A stretch of 64,000 nt of DNA from CAVXTF01 sp963701375 (GCA_963701375.1 CAVOZT010000005.1:248001-312000), one strand, 5' to 3'; shown: positions 54,563 to 63,869, counted from the stretch's first letter. Notes: a model not told the origin generated them from the sequence alone. Translations and numbers: made by a program.

Positions 54563-55492
54563 TCATGAAATGAAGCGGTGGATGGCCTCGTTGGCGTGGT
54601 CCTGAAACGACGCGTTGGCGAAGTCGGGCAAGATCTCCGCCTGGTCGACCATGGGACCCTTCAACTTCCCGGCCGCGCTCGCGTAGAACACGCCACTCGA
54701 AAGCTTCGCGTCGGTGACACCGTTGACGAGTCGCTTCGAGCCCACTTCAAGTTCGTGGGAAATACCGAGGTGGGGCATGATGTGTTTGGCCGCAAAGCGT
54801 AGCGGTGGCGCCGCGCCGGCGGCGGCTTCGGTGCCCGTGGTGTTGCCGGGGCTCACAGTGATAAAGCGGAGGTCGGTGTATTGGCGCGCCAGGTGGGCCA
54901 TCCATAAGGCCCCGATGTACTTGACCTGACCGAAGGCGAGGTTCCGATCATATTTTCTGTCAGCGAAGTAGCTGCCGTCGATGACGGTAGTGAGTTCATC
55001 GGTAGAGGTTGAAACAAAGGTTGGCCGTTTGAAGCCCAACTTCGGAATTCCCCTGGCTGCTTCGCTTGCGGCGAACACCGCTACCTCGCCAAGTCGGTTC
55101 TGGGTCAGGAGCCCTTCGAGTAGAACGGCGTGACCGAGAACGTTCGTTGCGAACAGTTTGGTGACCCCGTCAGCGGTCAATTCCATCAAGGTCTCGTTGC
55201 CGATTACACCAGCGTTCATGACCAGCGCGTCGAGGGATCCGTTGATGGCCGCTAGGCCAGCGCGGACCGAACCAAGATCGGCGACGTCCATGAGAATGAT
55301 GTCGAAGATGTGTCGGCCGGTGACGGCTTCGAGATCGACCTTTGCTGTTGACGCTCGATCTTGGTTCCGACACGCCAGATAGATGCGGCCGATCTCAGGA
55401 CGTAACGCCAGTTGCCGGGCCACATCCTTGCCGATGCCGACGTTGGCGCCCGTGATGAGCACCGTCTTTCCGGAGGGTGCGCTCACGCTCAT
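54563..55492 (-). CDS. Short-chain dehydrogenase/reductase
   Basis: A 309-residue SDR. The cofactor loop is VLITGANVGIGKDVARQLAL, the strand NAG motif appears in DALVMNAGVIGNE, and ACRNQDRA follows the second strand, suggesting NADP(H). The catalytic Tyr-x-x-x-Lys is unclear: the region has FAASEAARGIP and FGQVKYIGALWMAHL, where the K follows at unusual spacing. It belongs to the long-tailed, protochlorophyllide-reductase/retinol-dehydrogenase-like branch. Its start overlaps the DUF1330 gene's stop by four bases, and both are divergent from a TetR regulator. Confidence 0.85.
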   Translation of the reverse strand: MSVSAPSGKTVLITGANVGIGKDVARQLALRPEIGRIYLACRNQDRASTAKVDLEAVTGRHIFDIILMDVADLGSVRAGLAAINGSLDALVMNAGVIGNETLMELTADGVTKLFATNVLGHAVLLEGLLTQNRLGEVAVFAASEAARGIPKLGFKRPTFVSTSTDELTTVIDGSYFADRKYDRNLAFGQVKYIGALWMAHLARQYTDLRFITVSPGNTTGTEAAAGAAPPLRFAAKHIMPHLGISHELEVGSKRLVNGVTDAKLSSGVFYASAAGKLKGPMVDQAEILPDFANASFQDHANEAIHRFIS

Positions 55493-55803
55493 TCCCTCTC
55501 AGCTTCTGTGGGCGTAGGGAGGCCGTCGAGCAAGCTGAAACGGACATCCATCGCAATACCTCGGACTTCGATCAGCTGCTGATACTCAGGCGAGTTGTAC
55601 CACCGGAGGGCCGTCTCATGGTCCGGAAACTGCACGATGACCCCTGACGAGAGCATGGGATCGCCATCGAGGATCTCCCAGTTACTGTTGGCGAGAATCT
55701 CGGCTCCGTACTCTTTTGCGGTCTTTCCAGCGTTGCCGGCGTATTTCTCACGATAAACATCCGAGTCCTTAACTGTGAATTCGACAATTATGTATGCACT
55801 CAT
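55489..55803 (-). CDS. DUF1330 family protein
   Basis: A 104-residue protein with the DUF1330 dimeric alpha/beta-barrel pattern: MSAYIIVEFTVKDSDVYREK at the start and VIVQFPDHETALRWYNSPEY in the second half. It is the first gene of a two-gene operon with the SDR and is divergent from the TetR gene, so the TetR protein probably controls both. The family's biochemical role is unknown. Confidence 0.85.
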   Translation of the reverse strand: MSAYIIVEFTVKDSDVYREKYAGNAGKTAKEYGAEILANSNWEILDGDPMLSSGVIVQFPDHETALRWYNSPEYQQLIEVRGIAMDVRFSLLDGLPTPTEAERE

Positions 55804-55886
55804 GTTGATACTCCTCAGTTGTTCGTTCTGATCTGCGTTCTTAGGTCTTCGCTCTTAAACGTCACGTTTGATCCTCTCGCTAAAAA

Positions 55887-55902
55887 TGGGTGGCGCAACC
55901 CA
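55887..55902. promoter_or_regulatory. Probable TetR operator
   Basis: TGGGTGGCGCAACCCA is a near-perfect 16-bp palindrome (one mismatched pair) located between the divergent DUF1330 and TetR genes. A half site, TGGGTTG, follows at about 55921-55927. The position is typical for a TetR autoregulator. Confidence 0.6.
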
Positions 55903-55957
55903 CTATGACGGTTCGGGACTGGGTTGTCAAACTCAAAATCCCTGGTAACATCGGAGC

Positions 55958-56563
55958 ATGGTCAACGAGACGAGTGACCGGCCGAGGCTCACGCCCAAGG
56001 GAGAACGCACCCGGGCACGAATAGTGGAGGAGGCTGCCGCCCTGATCCATGAGCGCGGGGTGGCGGCCACCACCTTGGAAGACGTCAAGGTGGCGGCGGA
56101 AGTCAGCGGCTCTCAGATGTACCACTACTTCCCCGACAAGAACGATCTCGTGCAGGCGGTCATCGACTACCAGGCCGAGACCATCGTCAATCGCCAGCGG
56201 CACGCGCTCAGCAGAGCCAACGGCGTCGAAGCCTGGCGGAACATGGTGATCACCGCAGCGAAGCGCTCCAAAGCAAAGGGGGGCTGCCAACTTGGCTCGC
56301 TCGTTAGTCAACTCGCCGAGAGTGACCCCGAGGCCCGAGCGCTCATCGCGGCAGGGTTCGATCAGTGGGCAGCCGCTATCGGCGATGGACTCAGATCCCT
56401 TCATGCCGACGGCAAACTCCGGTCCGACATCGATCTGGACGACCTCGCCACTACTCTGCTCGCCGCGCTCGAAGGAGGGCTCCTACTCGGTCAGGTGCTT
56501 CGGAGTTCCCGCCCGATCGAAACTGCGGTCAATACCCTCCTCGCCCTTGCCATCGGCAGATGA
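55958..56563 (+). CDS. TetR/AcrR-family transcriptional regulator
   Basis: A 201-residue repressor. The HTH is RARIVEEAAALIHERGVAAT followed by TLEDVKVAAEVSGSQMYHYF and the canonical YFPDKNDLVQAV. The C-terminal ligand domain includes KGGCQLGSLVSQLAESDPEA, typical of the TetR C-terminal group that controls SDR/oxidoreductase genes. It is divergent from the DUF1330-SDR operon with an operator-like palindrome between, so it likely represses both. The ligand is unknown. Confidence 0.9.
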   Translation: MVNETSDRPRLTPKGERTRARIVEEAAALIHERGVAATTLEDVKVAAEVSGSQMYHYFPDKNDLVQAVIDYQAETIVNRQRHALSRANGVEAWRNMVITAAKRSKAKGGCQLGSLVSQLAESDPEARALIAAGFDQWAAAIGDGLRSLHADGKLRSDIDLDDLATTLLAALEGGLLLGQVLRSSRPIETAVNTLLALAIGR

Positions 56564-56679
56564 GCCCACGCCGGGTGATGGATTGTTGACGCTCTTTGGT
56601 GCGGTTGCGGGCGCCGATAGCCGACCGTTTGCTCAGATGAGTTTTGCCGCCAACGCAGGGACTGTTGGCCTATCCAACC

Positions 56680-57006
56680 TCAGCCACTTGGGCGAGGCCC
56701 AAGAGGCCGGTCCGTCAGCCCGTGCCGTGACAGGATCTCGCTTACCGTTCCTCGATGGAGTTGGTAGGCGCTCGCCAGGTGACGGACGGTGTCACCTGCC
56801 AAATAAGCATCCACCAGTGCTGCCTGATCCTCCCGGCTGAGGTGAACCTGTCGCTGCCTAGGAGTGGGCAGGCGGGGCCCGGCTGCCAGCCAAGATGCGC
56901 CCTGAGCAGCGACAACGCCGTGAAGCCGTTCGAGATCCTGCCTTATGTCAGGATACGATAGAGGGTTCAAGAAACGTTGAATCTCCTCCACAATTTTGAT
57001 GGGCAA
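56680..57006 (-). CDS. Small HTH protein, resolvase-C-terminus-like
   Basis: A 108-residue protein whose second half is a helix-turn-helix: LSREDQAALVDAYLAGDTVR followed by HLASAYQLHRGTVSEILSRH. This Hin/resolvase-like HTH is common at recombinase C-termini and in stand-alone proteins. No serine-recombinase catalytic domain is present, so it may be a fragment of one or a small regulator. Confidence 0.5.
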   Translation of the reverse strand: MPIKIVEEIQRFLNPLSYPDIRQDLERLHGVVAAQGASWLAAGPRLPTPRQRQVHLSREDQAALVDAYLAGDTVRHLASAYQLHRGTVSEILSRHGLTDRPLGPRPSG

Positions 57007-57066
57007 TCGGCCTCTCTAGAACCCGGCTCCGACCGGAAGAGGGAGCGCTGGTCGGATTTGGTCGCT

Positions 57067-57997
57067 CTATAGCTCCTCGATGTTTGCCAACTCGATTATC
57101 GCTGTCTGGCTCAGAACCATTTCAATAAGGTGGTTGATCTCTAGAGCTGTTTCACCAAGTCTGCGACCACCTCGGCCGCCGGGAAGGCTCGCGACAACCT
57201 CGCCCACTCCCGCGTCCTGCATACATCGCCATGTCGGCCGCATCTCTCTTGAGTCCACGGTATGGAGGCACCGACGCAGTCCAGCCGCTTTTCTGGGCAC
57301 GCTCGATCACATCCCGGAGAACTCGGTGAGGAGCGTTAGACCACCCGCCCTCGTCGTCGAACCATTCTGTGATCACGGTGTCATCGGCACTCGCGTGGAG
57401 TAGAGCCGCAACGTAGGCGGGGTGGGCTCCGGACTCTGGTGAGGTGACAAATCGGGTCCCGACACGGACCGCGTCGGCGCCGCTTGCCATCACGTCGGCG
57501 AAGCGTCGCGCCGTCGTCACGCCACCCGCAGCAACCACCGGGACGTTAACCGCCTCGAGCACTCGTGGCAGAAGAGTGTCGAGTGAGTCGTGGCCGCGAA
57601 CGTGGCCTCCCGCCTCGATGCCTTGCGCGACGACGTAGTCACAGCCGGCCTCGATTGCAGCCAAAGCCTCTTCGACCGAACCTACTTGCCACCCTGTGAT
57701 CGCACCTGCACGGCGGGCGGCGTGCACCAGGCCGGCATCTGGATCGCCATAGAAGAACTCGATCACCCGGGCGGATCGCACCATTTCCTCGACCTCGTCG
57801 GGCTCGGGACCGAATGGCGTGTAAAGGAAATTGACTCCGCACGCTCCCGGTACTGCGTCGGAGCCAGGCACCATCCCGAGTCCACCAGCATCCACGACCG
57901 CCTGCGCCAGTTGAGCGGTGCCGACGCCACCCATGGCGGCCAGCTGCAGGGGTAAGCGACAGCCGACGAGATCGGTCAATCGGGAACTGACTTTCAT
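57067..57997 (-). CDS. Nitronate monooxygenase (2-nitropropane dioxygenase family), one frame change near the C-terminus
   Basis: About 310 residues from the ATG at 57997 (MKVSSRLTDLVGCRLPLQLA). FMN-binding features are LPLQLAAMGGVGTAQLAQAV, GCDYVVAQGIEAGGHVRGHD (which includes the catalytic-His-type GGH) and VVAAGGVTTARRFADVMASG with GADAVRVGTRFV. Near 57222 one extra base ends the frame early; the other frame supplies AGVGEVVASLPGG and the usual C-terminal helix (HLIEMVLSQTAIIELANI). The family oxidises alkyl nitronates. The catalytic core is upstream of the frame change. Confidence 0.85.
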
Positions 57998-58232
57998 GCC
58001 CGGTGCATCATATGCGGCGCACGTCAAGCGAAGCTTTCGAGCCAAAGCGGATGGGCTTGTACTGCGAGGAGTCGAAGATGGCCAAATTTGTACTTATGTT
58101 TTCACGGTGTTGACACCCCGAAGAACCGTCTCAGGGCTGTGATGGACCGCTGGATGGCCTGGTTCAGTGATCTCGGCAGTGCCGTCAACCATCCGAAAGC
58201 CGCCGTTTCACGCCCGGTCCCGACAAGGAACG

Positions 58233-58912
58233 CTAAATCGGGTGGGCATCAAGTGCGTAGATCCGCACCTTCCGGCATCCCCGATAACGGGTTTCATCGG
58301 TCGTCAGACCAGTGCCGCCTTGCATCTTCTCGCGAAGCGCACCGACCTCGTCGGGCTGAACGAGTGCGCTCACCAGGTCGCCGGATTCGACCATCGTATC
58401 CCCGTCGCTCGATGGTAACGACGATCGTCCCGGCAGGCAGGCGGCGTCGCGTATTGCCAGGCCAGCCGCCTCTGCTCCCGCGTCCATGTGTAGGCTCTAG
58501 CGGCACGGCATTTCCGGCCGGCTTGAACAAACGCTCGGCGTTCAACGCCAAAGCTCGGCGGTAACCGATGACCAGTCGGCTCGTCGTGAAGATCCGTACG
58601 ACGTGATCGGCCGAGTCGGTCACGGCGACCCACGACATCAAGAGCAGCACTGGGCTGCACGGCCGGCGCCGTGACTTCCGCGATGCGACCTAGTGCCATG
58701 TCCGGCTTGAGGATGGCCGCATTCTCCACCGCCGTGAGCGTCGCCGCACCGAGAAACACCCACCAGCCTCTACGACAGGGCGCCCGGGATCCCTGCTCCA
58801 CGGAGTCTGGTGATCGGCACGACATTCCGGAAAGGTTCGGTTCGACTGTTTGAGTTATCATGTCCCCCCAGGTGCGCCGGGAAGTCGGGTCGGCAACCAT
58901 TTGTCGACCCAC
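58233..58912 (-). pseudogene. Degenerate gene with an RCK_C/TrkA-C-like end
   Basis: The last 84 residues (58233-58487) read ACLPGRSSLPSSDGDTMVES and GDLVSALVQPDEVGALREKM, which fit the RCK_C/TrkA-C ligand-binding domain of K+ channels and antiporters. Upstream frames (VFTTSRLVIGYRR-like and WWVFLGAATLTAVENAA) suggest earlier parts of the same protein, but they need at least two frame changes. It is probably the remains of a cation-transport protein or one badly affected by indels. Confidence 0.35.
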
Positions 58913-59085
58913 GGAGTATCAATGCCCGACATTCCGTATTGCACCACAGCGATTACTTCGCGTGAACCCGTTGATCTCCTATCAGGCTCCGACGATGCCG
59001 ACGGCTCTCCTTTCTTTCCCCATGCCTCGTCGGCTCAACGAGCGCAATGGCAAGAACCTCCGCCTGTGGTGGCCCGGATCGACTG

Positions 59086-60090
59086 ATGCCGTCCTCAACC
59101 TTGTTTACCGCACTGGCCTTTCCCGTTGCAGCGGTGTTCGCGCTCTGCGCCAGCTTTCTTCTAGTTACGCGCTTGGAGCGATTTGCTGCTCGGTTGCGAC
59201 TCTCGGAGGCCACGCTTGGATTGATTGTGGCTCTGGCCGCGGACTCGCCCGAGATCACCTCAGCGATCACTGCGTCTGGCCACGGTCAGACCAGCATCGG
59301 TGCCGACATCGTTCTGGGATCCAACGTGTTCAACCTCGCGGCACTGCTTGGTCTCGGTGCAATCGTAGCTCGCAAGATCAACCTCCATCGGAGAGTTGTG
59401 ATCCTCGATGGAGTGGGTGCTGTGTGGATCGCCCTCGTGGCCGTCGTGACTGTTTCAACAAGTTTGGGAGCCGCGGCGGGATTGGTCCTAGTCCTAGTCG
59501 TTGTCGTGCCGTACGTCGTCATATCGACTTCGTCGTCAAAGACGCTCAGCCGACTTGGATTGCCCCAGCACGCCGTTACGTGGTTGCGTCAAGCAATCGC
59601 TGAAGAGGAGATCGAGTTGGCCGAGGGGTTCCAACCAACGAGGAGCGGACGATTCGATGTACTAATCGGGGCAACAAGCCTGGTCGTCGTCGTTTCCGCC
59701 AGTGCGGTAATGGAGCGCTCCGCAGAGACCCTGGGGAAGCATTTCGATCTCTCCAGCCTTGTCGTGGGCGGCATAGTCCTCGCCGCGGTCACCAGTCTCC
59801 CGAATGCCGTCGGTGCGGTGTATCTGGCTTCTCGCGGTCGAGGCGCGGCGGTTCTGAGCGAAGCGATGAACAGCAACATGCTCAACGTGCTTGTAGGACT
59901 GTTGCTCCCTGGAATCTTCGTCGGGCTTGCTCGCTCGACCGGGAGCGGCGTGCTCGTCGGGACCTGGTATGCCTGCCTGACGGTTGTCTGCCCGCTGATG
60001 GCGTTCGCCGGGAGCGGACTGTCGCGTCGACAAGGGGCGGTGGTGGTCGTGGGCTACTTGGCTTTCGTCGCCGTGGCGGCGACGTGGTGA
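59086..60090 (+). CDS. Calcium/cation antiporter (CaCA family)
   Basis: About 334 residues with ten to eleven membrane helices in two repeats. The alpha repeats are recognisable: LIVALAADSPEITSAITASG with GSNVFNLAALLGLGAIVARK in the first half, and LAAVTSLPNAVGAVYLASRG with NSNMLNVLVGLLLPG in the second. In this superfamily these Glu/Asp-containing repeats bind Ca2+ or Na+. In the second repeat the usual Glu is replaced (TSLPN), which could change specificity. I start at the ATG at 59086, since earlier codons are not hydrophobic. Confidence 0.85.
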   Translation: MPSSTLFTALAFPVAAVFALCASFLLVTRLERFAARLRLSEATLGLIVALAADSPEITSAITASGHGQTSIGADIVLGSNVFNLAALLGLGAIVARKINLHRRVVILDGVGAVWIALVAVVTVSTSLGAAAGLVLVLVVVVPYVVISTSSSKTLSRLGLPQHAVTWLRQAIAEEEIELAEGFQPTRSGRFDVLIGATSLVVVVSASAVMERSAETLGKHFDLSSLVVGGIVLAAVTSLPNAVGAVYLASRGRGAAVLSEAMNSNMLNVLVGLLLPGIFVGLARSTGSGVLVGTWYACLTVVCPLMAFAGSGLSRRQGAVVVVGYLAFVAVAATW

Positions 60091-60103
60091 GCCTTGATCG
60101 TTT

Positions 60104-60487
60104 CTAAGCCTCCATATGCGGCGTCGAGTCAGCAGCATGGCGTTCGATCCATACCGCGGCGAGCGTGTTCAATAGTGCGACTAATCCCACGGCAGCCGTA
60201 AATAGGAGTCGCTCTTCTCCGCTTGCTCCTTTGGCAACACCAGCAAGTAGCAGAGCGCCTGCCAACGCCACGATTCCCGTCGCTGCCGTTCGCACCCACC
60301 GGCCGGTAAGGAGTGCGCAACATGGTCCGACGATCAAGAGGCCGGAGAGGTCAACCTTCGGGGCTGCGACCAGCCCGATCAGGAGCACTGCCATACAGAG
60401 TGCGACGCTGAGAAGCCAGACTCGCTTGACGCTCCAACCCGGCACGAACGTGCCTTCGTATCCTCGCGCTCGCCGCAACAACGACAT
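60104..60487 (-). CDS. Four-TM membrane protein of unknown function
   Basis: A 127-residue protein with a basic N-terminus and four hydrophobic helices (about residues 23-43, 46-60, 66-88 and 95-113). It resembles the free-standing N-terminal membrane module of actinobacterial phosphatase or sensor proteins, but no catalytic domain follows. Tail-to-tail with the antiporter gene. Confidence 0.6.
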   Translation of the reverse strand: MSLLRRARGYEGTFVPGWSVKRVWLLSVALCMAVLLIGLVAAPKVDLSGLLIVGPCCALLTGRWVRTAATGIVALAGALLLAGVAKGASGEERLLFTAAVGLVALLNTLAAVWIERHAADSTPHMEA

Positions 60488-61300
60488 GGTCGGAACGTAG
60501 TCACCTGTGACCCGCCGCGCATGTCGGCGTGGAGCTCATGAAAGGATTTGAACTAAGTGCTATTCATTGTCCGAGCGAGGGGGACGCCAATACGTCAATG
60601 ACCAGGTCGGACGTTGTAAATTTGACATCTGTGGGACGTAGGGGAATTCGAACTTCTTGTGTCGAGGGCCTCAACGGCTACGTGAAAGACGATGGGCGAG
60701 AGGCGTCAGACGAACCCGAGCGACCTCGGCGAGTCTGCGGTCTCAGAGAAATTTCGTTGCGCTTCTGCTGGCTGCGGCGAAACCTGCACAAGATCGACGA
60801 CATTGGTCCAAGAGAACGGCCGCCATCGAGGCGGGCATGGTGCGTCGCCTTCCTAGGGGTCGCACCACGAAGGCCATAGACGTCGAGTGGCTACCTAAAG
60901 CGCCGAAGGTCGAGCCGGGCTCAGATCCGGACCCACCGACGATCGCGCGGGACGTTTTACGACTACTCGTATTCGCTCGGGCAAGCTGAACTCCGTCGCG
61001 GCCATAACCGGGCCCGTGATTCTCCGACGGGCTTCGCTCACTGCTTCGATACTCACCACGGGATCTCGTGCACAGCGCCCCTTTTTACAGGCATCTGGAC
61101 GAGGTCTTGTCGTTGAGAGCCCCATAGTCTTCTCAGGAACCCTATTCGGCGTTGAAGAGTTTCTCGAATCGTAAGAACCAGTAGTCCCGTTCGTAACCGA
61201 CCGCGTGATACACCGCATACACCTGGCACTCGTACGGAGAGCCGTTGCTCATGTTCGGGAGAATCCCCAACGGGCGAACCACGACGAAAAAGGAGATCAA
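60488..61300. other. Gene-poor region with a transposase relic
   Basis: About 800 bases with no intact gene. The centre (60660-60990) holds the transposase-like fragment described separately. The last 60 bases contain the AAAGGAG ribosome-binding site of the next gene. Confidence 0.5.
60660..60990 (+). pseudogene. Transposase C-terminal remnant
   Basis: In two frames the sequence reads LNGYVKDDGREASDEPERPR and then NFVALLLAAAKPAQDRRHW, AAIEAGMVRRLPRGRTTKAI and APKVEPGSDPDPP. These resemble the C-terminal part of actinobacterial transposases (NGYVKD...RRVRGLAAQ...AANLRKI). No catalytic DDE part remains. A relic insertion sequence is the best explanation. Confidence 0.4.
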
Positions 61301-62500
61301 ATGAGATTGCCAGTCCGCCTATCCCTTGCGACGTTGGCGGTGTCCACGCTGGCGTTGGTCGCGGGCCCGGTCGCCGCGAGCGCTGCGCCGAGCCACGGTT
61401 CGGCGCGCTCTGCGCATGCCGACCTCGCATCTTCTCGTCCTTCACACGCAAGAACGGTCGGATTCGGCCACAGCGTCTTCGTCCAGACCGACGCCTCGAG
61501 CGGCAACCAGATCGACGCGTTCTACCGCGGTAGCGATGGTCGTCTGACCCTCGCAGGCGTCTACAACACCGGAGGAAACGGCGGGTCCACGGCAGGCTCG
61601 ACCGCAGACCACCTTTCCTCTCAGAACTCGCTTGTCTACGACCGGGACGCCAGCACTCTTTATGCGGTGAACGCGGGGAGCGACTCGATCTCGGTCTTCT
61701 ACGTGATAGGCGACCGCCTCGTAAGGACCGAGGTTCTGAGCTCTGGTGGCCAGTTCCCCGTGAGCATCGCCGTACGCGGCCACCTGCTCTATGTGCTGAA
61801 CGCAGGCGGGCCGGGGACCGTCCAGGGATTCGTGAGGTTCGGACCGTTCCTTATCCCGATACCGGGCGCCTCTCGGTCGCTCGGGTTGGCGAACACCACG
61901 CCGCCTAACTTCCTCATGTCTCCAGGCGACGTGGGCTTTACCCCTGACGGGGGACAGCTCATCGTGACCACCAAGCTCAGCGGCAGCGACATCGACGTCT
62001 TTAGGGTGGGTCGCTTCGGGCACCTTTCGGCGCCGGTCATAAACCCGTCGGCCACCCCGGTCCCGTTCGCGTTCTCGTTCGGGCCAAACGGGCTCTTGGT
62101 CATGACCGAGGCCGGCACGAGCAGCGTGTCTACCTACGTCGTCAACCCGAACGGGACTTTGACCGCAGTGTCGTCACTTACAGACGGCCAGGTGGCTCTC
62201 TGCTGGATCACGCCTGCGCGGGGGTTCTACTACGGTGCCAACTCCGGTAGCAACAACCTGAGCGCATATCGAGTTGGGGCTGGTGGCGCGCTCTCTCTCG
62301 TAGGTTCGACCGGGATCGTCGCTAGCACGGATGGTGGCCCGATCGACATGGCCGCATCGAACAACGGCCACTATCTCTACGTTGAGGCCGGCGCCGCAGG
62401 TGCCATCGACGAGTTCAGTGTGAACCCGGACGGTACGCTCAGCTCGCTCGGAACTGTTGCGGGACTAAACCCGGGGATCGAAGGGATCGCAACCAACTGA
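61301..62500 (+). CDS. Secreted beta-propeller (lactonase-like) protein
   Basis: A 399-residue exported protein. The first about 29 residues are a signal peptide (RLSLATLAVSTLALVAGPVA, cleavage near ASAAP). The remainder has seven-bladed-propeller repeats such as LVYDRDASTLYAVNAGSDSI, VAVRGHLLYVLNAGGPGTV-like and VNPDGTLSSLGTVAGL, found in the lactonase/6-phosphogluconolactonase superfamily. The catalytic residues of true lactonases cannot be confirmed. AAAGGAG precedes the ATG by six bases. A strong hairpin follows the gene. Confidence 0.8.
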   Translation: MRLPVRLSLATLAVSTLALVAGPVAASAAPSHGSARSAHADLASSRPSHARTVGFGHSVFVQTDASSGNQIDAFYRGSDGRLTLAGVYNTGGNGGSTAGSTADHLSSQNSLVYDRDASTLYAVNAGSDSISVFYVIGDRLVRTEVLSSGGQFPVSIAVRGHLLYVLNAGGPGTVQGFVRFGPFLIPIPGASRSLGLANTTPPNFLMSPGDVGFTPDGGQLIVTTKLSGSDIDVFRVGRFGHLSAPVINPSATPVPFAFSFGPNGLLVMTEAGTSSVSTYVVNPNGTLTAVSSLTDGQVALCWITPARGFYYGANSGSNNLSAYRVGAGGALSLVGSTGIVASTDGGPIDMAASNNGHYLYVEAGAAGAIDEFSVNPDGTLSSLGTVAGLNPGIEGIATN

Positions 62501-62533
62501 CTTGATACGAGCAATTCAGTCTGATCCCTCCCA

Positions 62534-62570
62534 AGCGACGGCGCCCGTCCACACACCGGGCGCCGTCGCT
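62534..62570 (+). terminator. Strong hairpin terminator
   Basis: AGCGACGGCGCCCG (62534-62547) and its exact complement (62557-62570) form a 14-pair GC-rich stem with a 9-base loop, 34 bases after the propeller gene's stop. It lacks a T-run, as is common in high-GC actinobacteria. Confidence 0.75.
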
Positions 62571-62776
62571 GTGTACTCGTACACTCCTGCTTATGCCCAT
62601 TACTTACATCGATAGAGTTCGTTTCTGAATTCGAAATCCTTGACCTCGCAAACGACTTTCCCGGGCCGTCCGGCGTTAGCTCTGGTGTTTATCCGCGGTG
62701 CTTCGGATCGTGCATCAGATGGTTTCAACGGCAAGGCCGACATCAAACTCTGAGGATGATTCTTTTCGGCTGCATC

Positions 62777-62826
62777 GGTGCTCGATAGGACTTCGACGGC
62801 TGGGGTTAGAGTCCGCCTCCTCCACA
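62777..62826 (+). repeat. Second copy of the tRNA-end-like sequence
   Basis: Its first 18 bases equal 49639-49656, and the following 30 bases are similar (TGGGGTTAGAGTCCGCCTCC). In this copy the T-loop TTCGAG is changed to TTAGAG. It runs directly into a 13-bp tandem repeat. Confidence 0.5.
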
Positions 62827-62866
62827 CGCCTCCTCCACACGCCTCCTCCACACGCCTCCTCCACAC
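62815..62866 (+). repeat. 13-bp tandem repeat, four exact copies
   Basis: GCCTCCTCCACAC is repeated four times without change (62815-62827, 62828-62840, 62841-62853, 62854-62866). The first copy begins in the end of the tRNA-like sequence, which suggests slippage expansion of its CTCCTCC acceptor end. The surrounding 62571-63011 holds no supported gene. Confidence 0.9.
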
Positions 62867-63011
62867 ATCTGACAAGAGAGTTCCGACTCTCGAACCATTG
62901 CAACTTTTGCGACGAGTTACGGTGCGCCGTCTGGCCGGAGAGTCGTAGCCGGTCTTCGAGCGTCCAGCTCGCTGCCCTCGTCACCGACGCCATGTGGTCC
63001 CCCGGGCCCGG

Positions 63012-63866
63012 TTACACACTTCGCTCGCGGCGAACGAGGTGGGCTGTGGCGAGAAGTCGTCCTCCTTCCGACCACAACTGCGACTGCTCGAAATGGACAC
63101 CGCGCACTATGGCGTCAAGGCGGGTTGTCAAAAGAACATGGTTGGTCGTGTCGCCAAGGTCCTGTGGGTGCAAGAGCAGTGTGTGCGTCGCGAGCAAGGT
63201 TGTCTCGGGTGGGTCCCGTAGCTCCATGTCGCGAGCATCGAGGTAGTCGCGGACGAAGCGCATATGGTTCGCCGGGTACCAGCAGTCCACCATCTGAACG
63301 ATTCCGTGGTCGCCCGATCGTGGCACCGCAGGTCGCACCCAGACCAGATCCAAACCTGGATGTCGGCTCCGCTCCTCCGGCGAGAAGACCGGTCGATAGC
63401 CAAATTGGGAAGTGACTGGGGGCGACGTTGAGGGCGGGGTGACCATCACGGCATACGCCTCGGGCGGGAGGACGCTCGGTGGGCGCTGAATCGGAATCGT
63501 TTCAGCGGCAAGATCCGCAGTCAGAAAGATCGACGCGACTGCCACCGGCCGTTCCTGAGTGAACGTCACGACGGCGAGGGCAGTTCGCCCCACACCAGCT
63601 TCAAAGGAGACGATGACCTCGAAGGCGTCAGCGGCTGGGGTTCTCAAGATTTTCAGGTCGATGCTTATCAGTCTTGATCCATGGAGCTGGTCACGTTCTC
63701 CGATCGCATCAAGGGCCAACGCGCTGAGGTAACCACCAGTGGGGCCATTTGACGCCCACCATCCGTAGTCGAAGGATGCGGGAAAGCGAGAGGCGGGCTG
63801 CGCATAAGTTGAGCGGCGGATTGGCGCCACTGCGCCAGGTTCTCCGCAGGAGGGCGAACCGGTCAA
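63012..63866 (-). CDS. TesB-like acyl-CoA thioesterase
   Basis: A 284-residue double hot-dog thioesterase. The N-terminal half has WWASNGPTGGYLSALALDAI (the GPNGGY-type motif of 4HBT_3/TesB-like enzymes) and SRLISIDLKILRTPAADAFE. The C-terminal half shows HTLLLHPQDL and AIVRGVHFEQSQLWSEGGRL with LLATAHLVRRER. It should hydrolyse acyl-CoA thioesters. The TTG start lies three bases after the end of the partial gene upstream on the same strand, suggesting an operon. Confidence 0.8.
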   Translation of the reverse strand: MTGSPSCGEPGAVAPIRRSTYAQPASRFPASFDYGWWASNGPTGGYLSALALDAIGERDQLHGSRLISIDLKILRTPAADAFEVIVSFEAGVGRTALAVVTFTQERPVAVASIFLTADLAAETIPIQRPPSVLPPEAYAVMVTPPSTSPPVTSQFGYRPVFSPEERSRHPGLDLVWVRPAVPRSGDHGIVQMVDCWYPANHMRFVRDYLDARDMELRDPPETTLLATHTLLLHPQDLGDTTNHVLLTTRLDAIVRGVHFEQSQLWSEGGRLLATAHLVRRERSV

Positions 63867-63869
63867 TCT

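Noticed and set aside
60895..61218. Minus-strand 107-residue ORF before the propeller gene
   Set aside because: No domain, poor composition, and antisense to the transposase relic and upstream region.
62815..62866. CRISPR-like repeat array
   Set aside because: Units are 13 bp and directly adjacent without spacers; it is a simple tandem repeat. No other regularly spaced repeats exist in the window.
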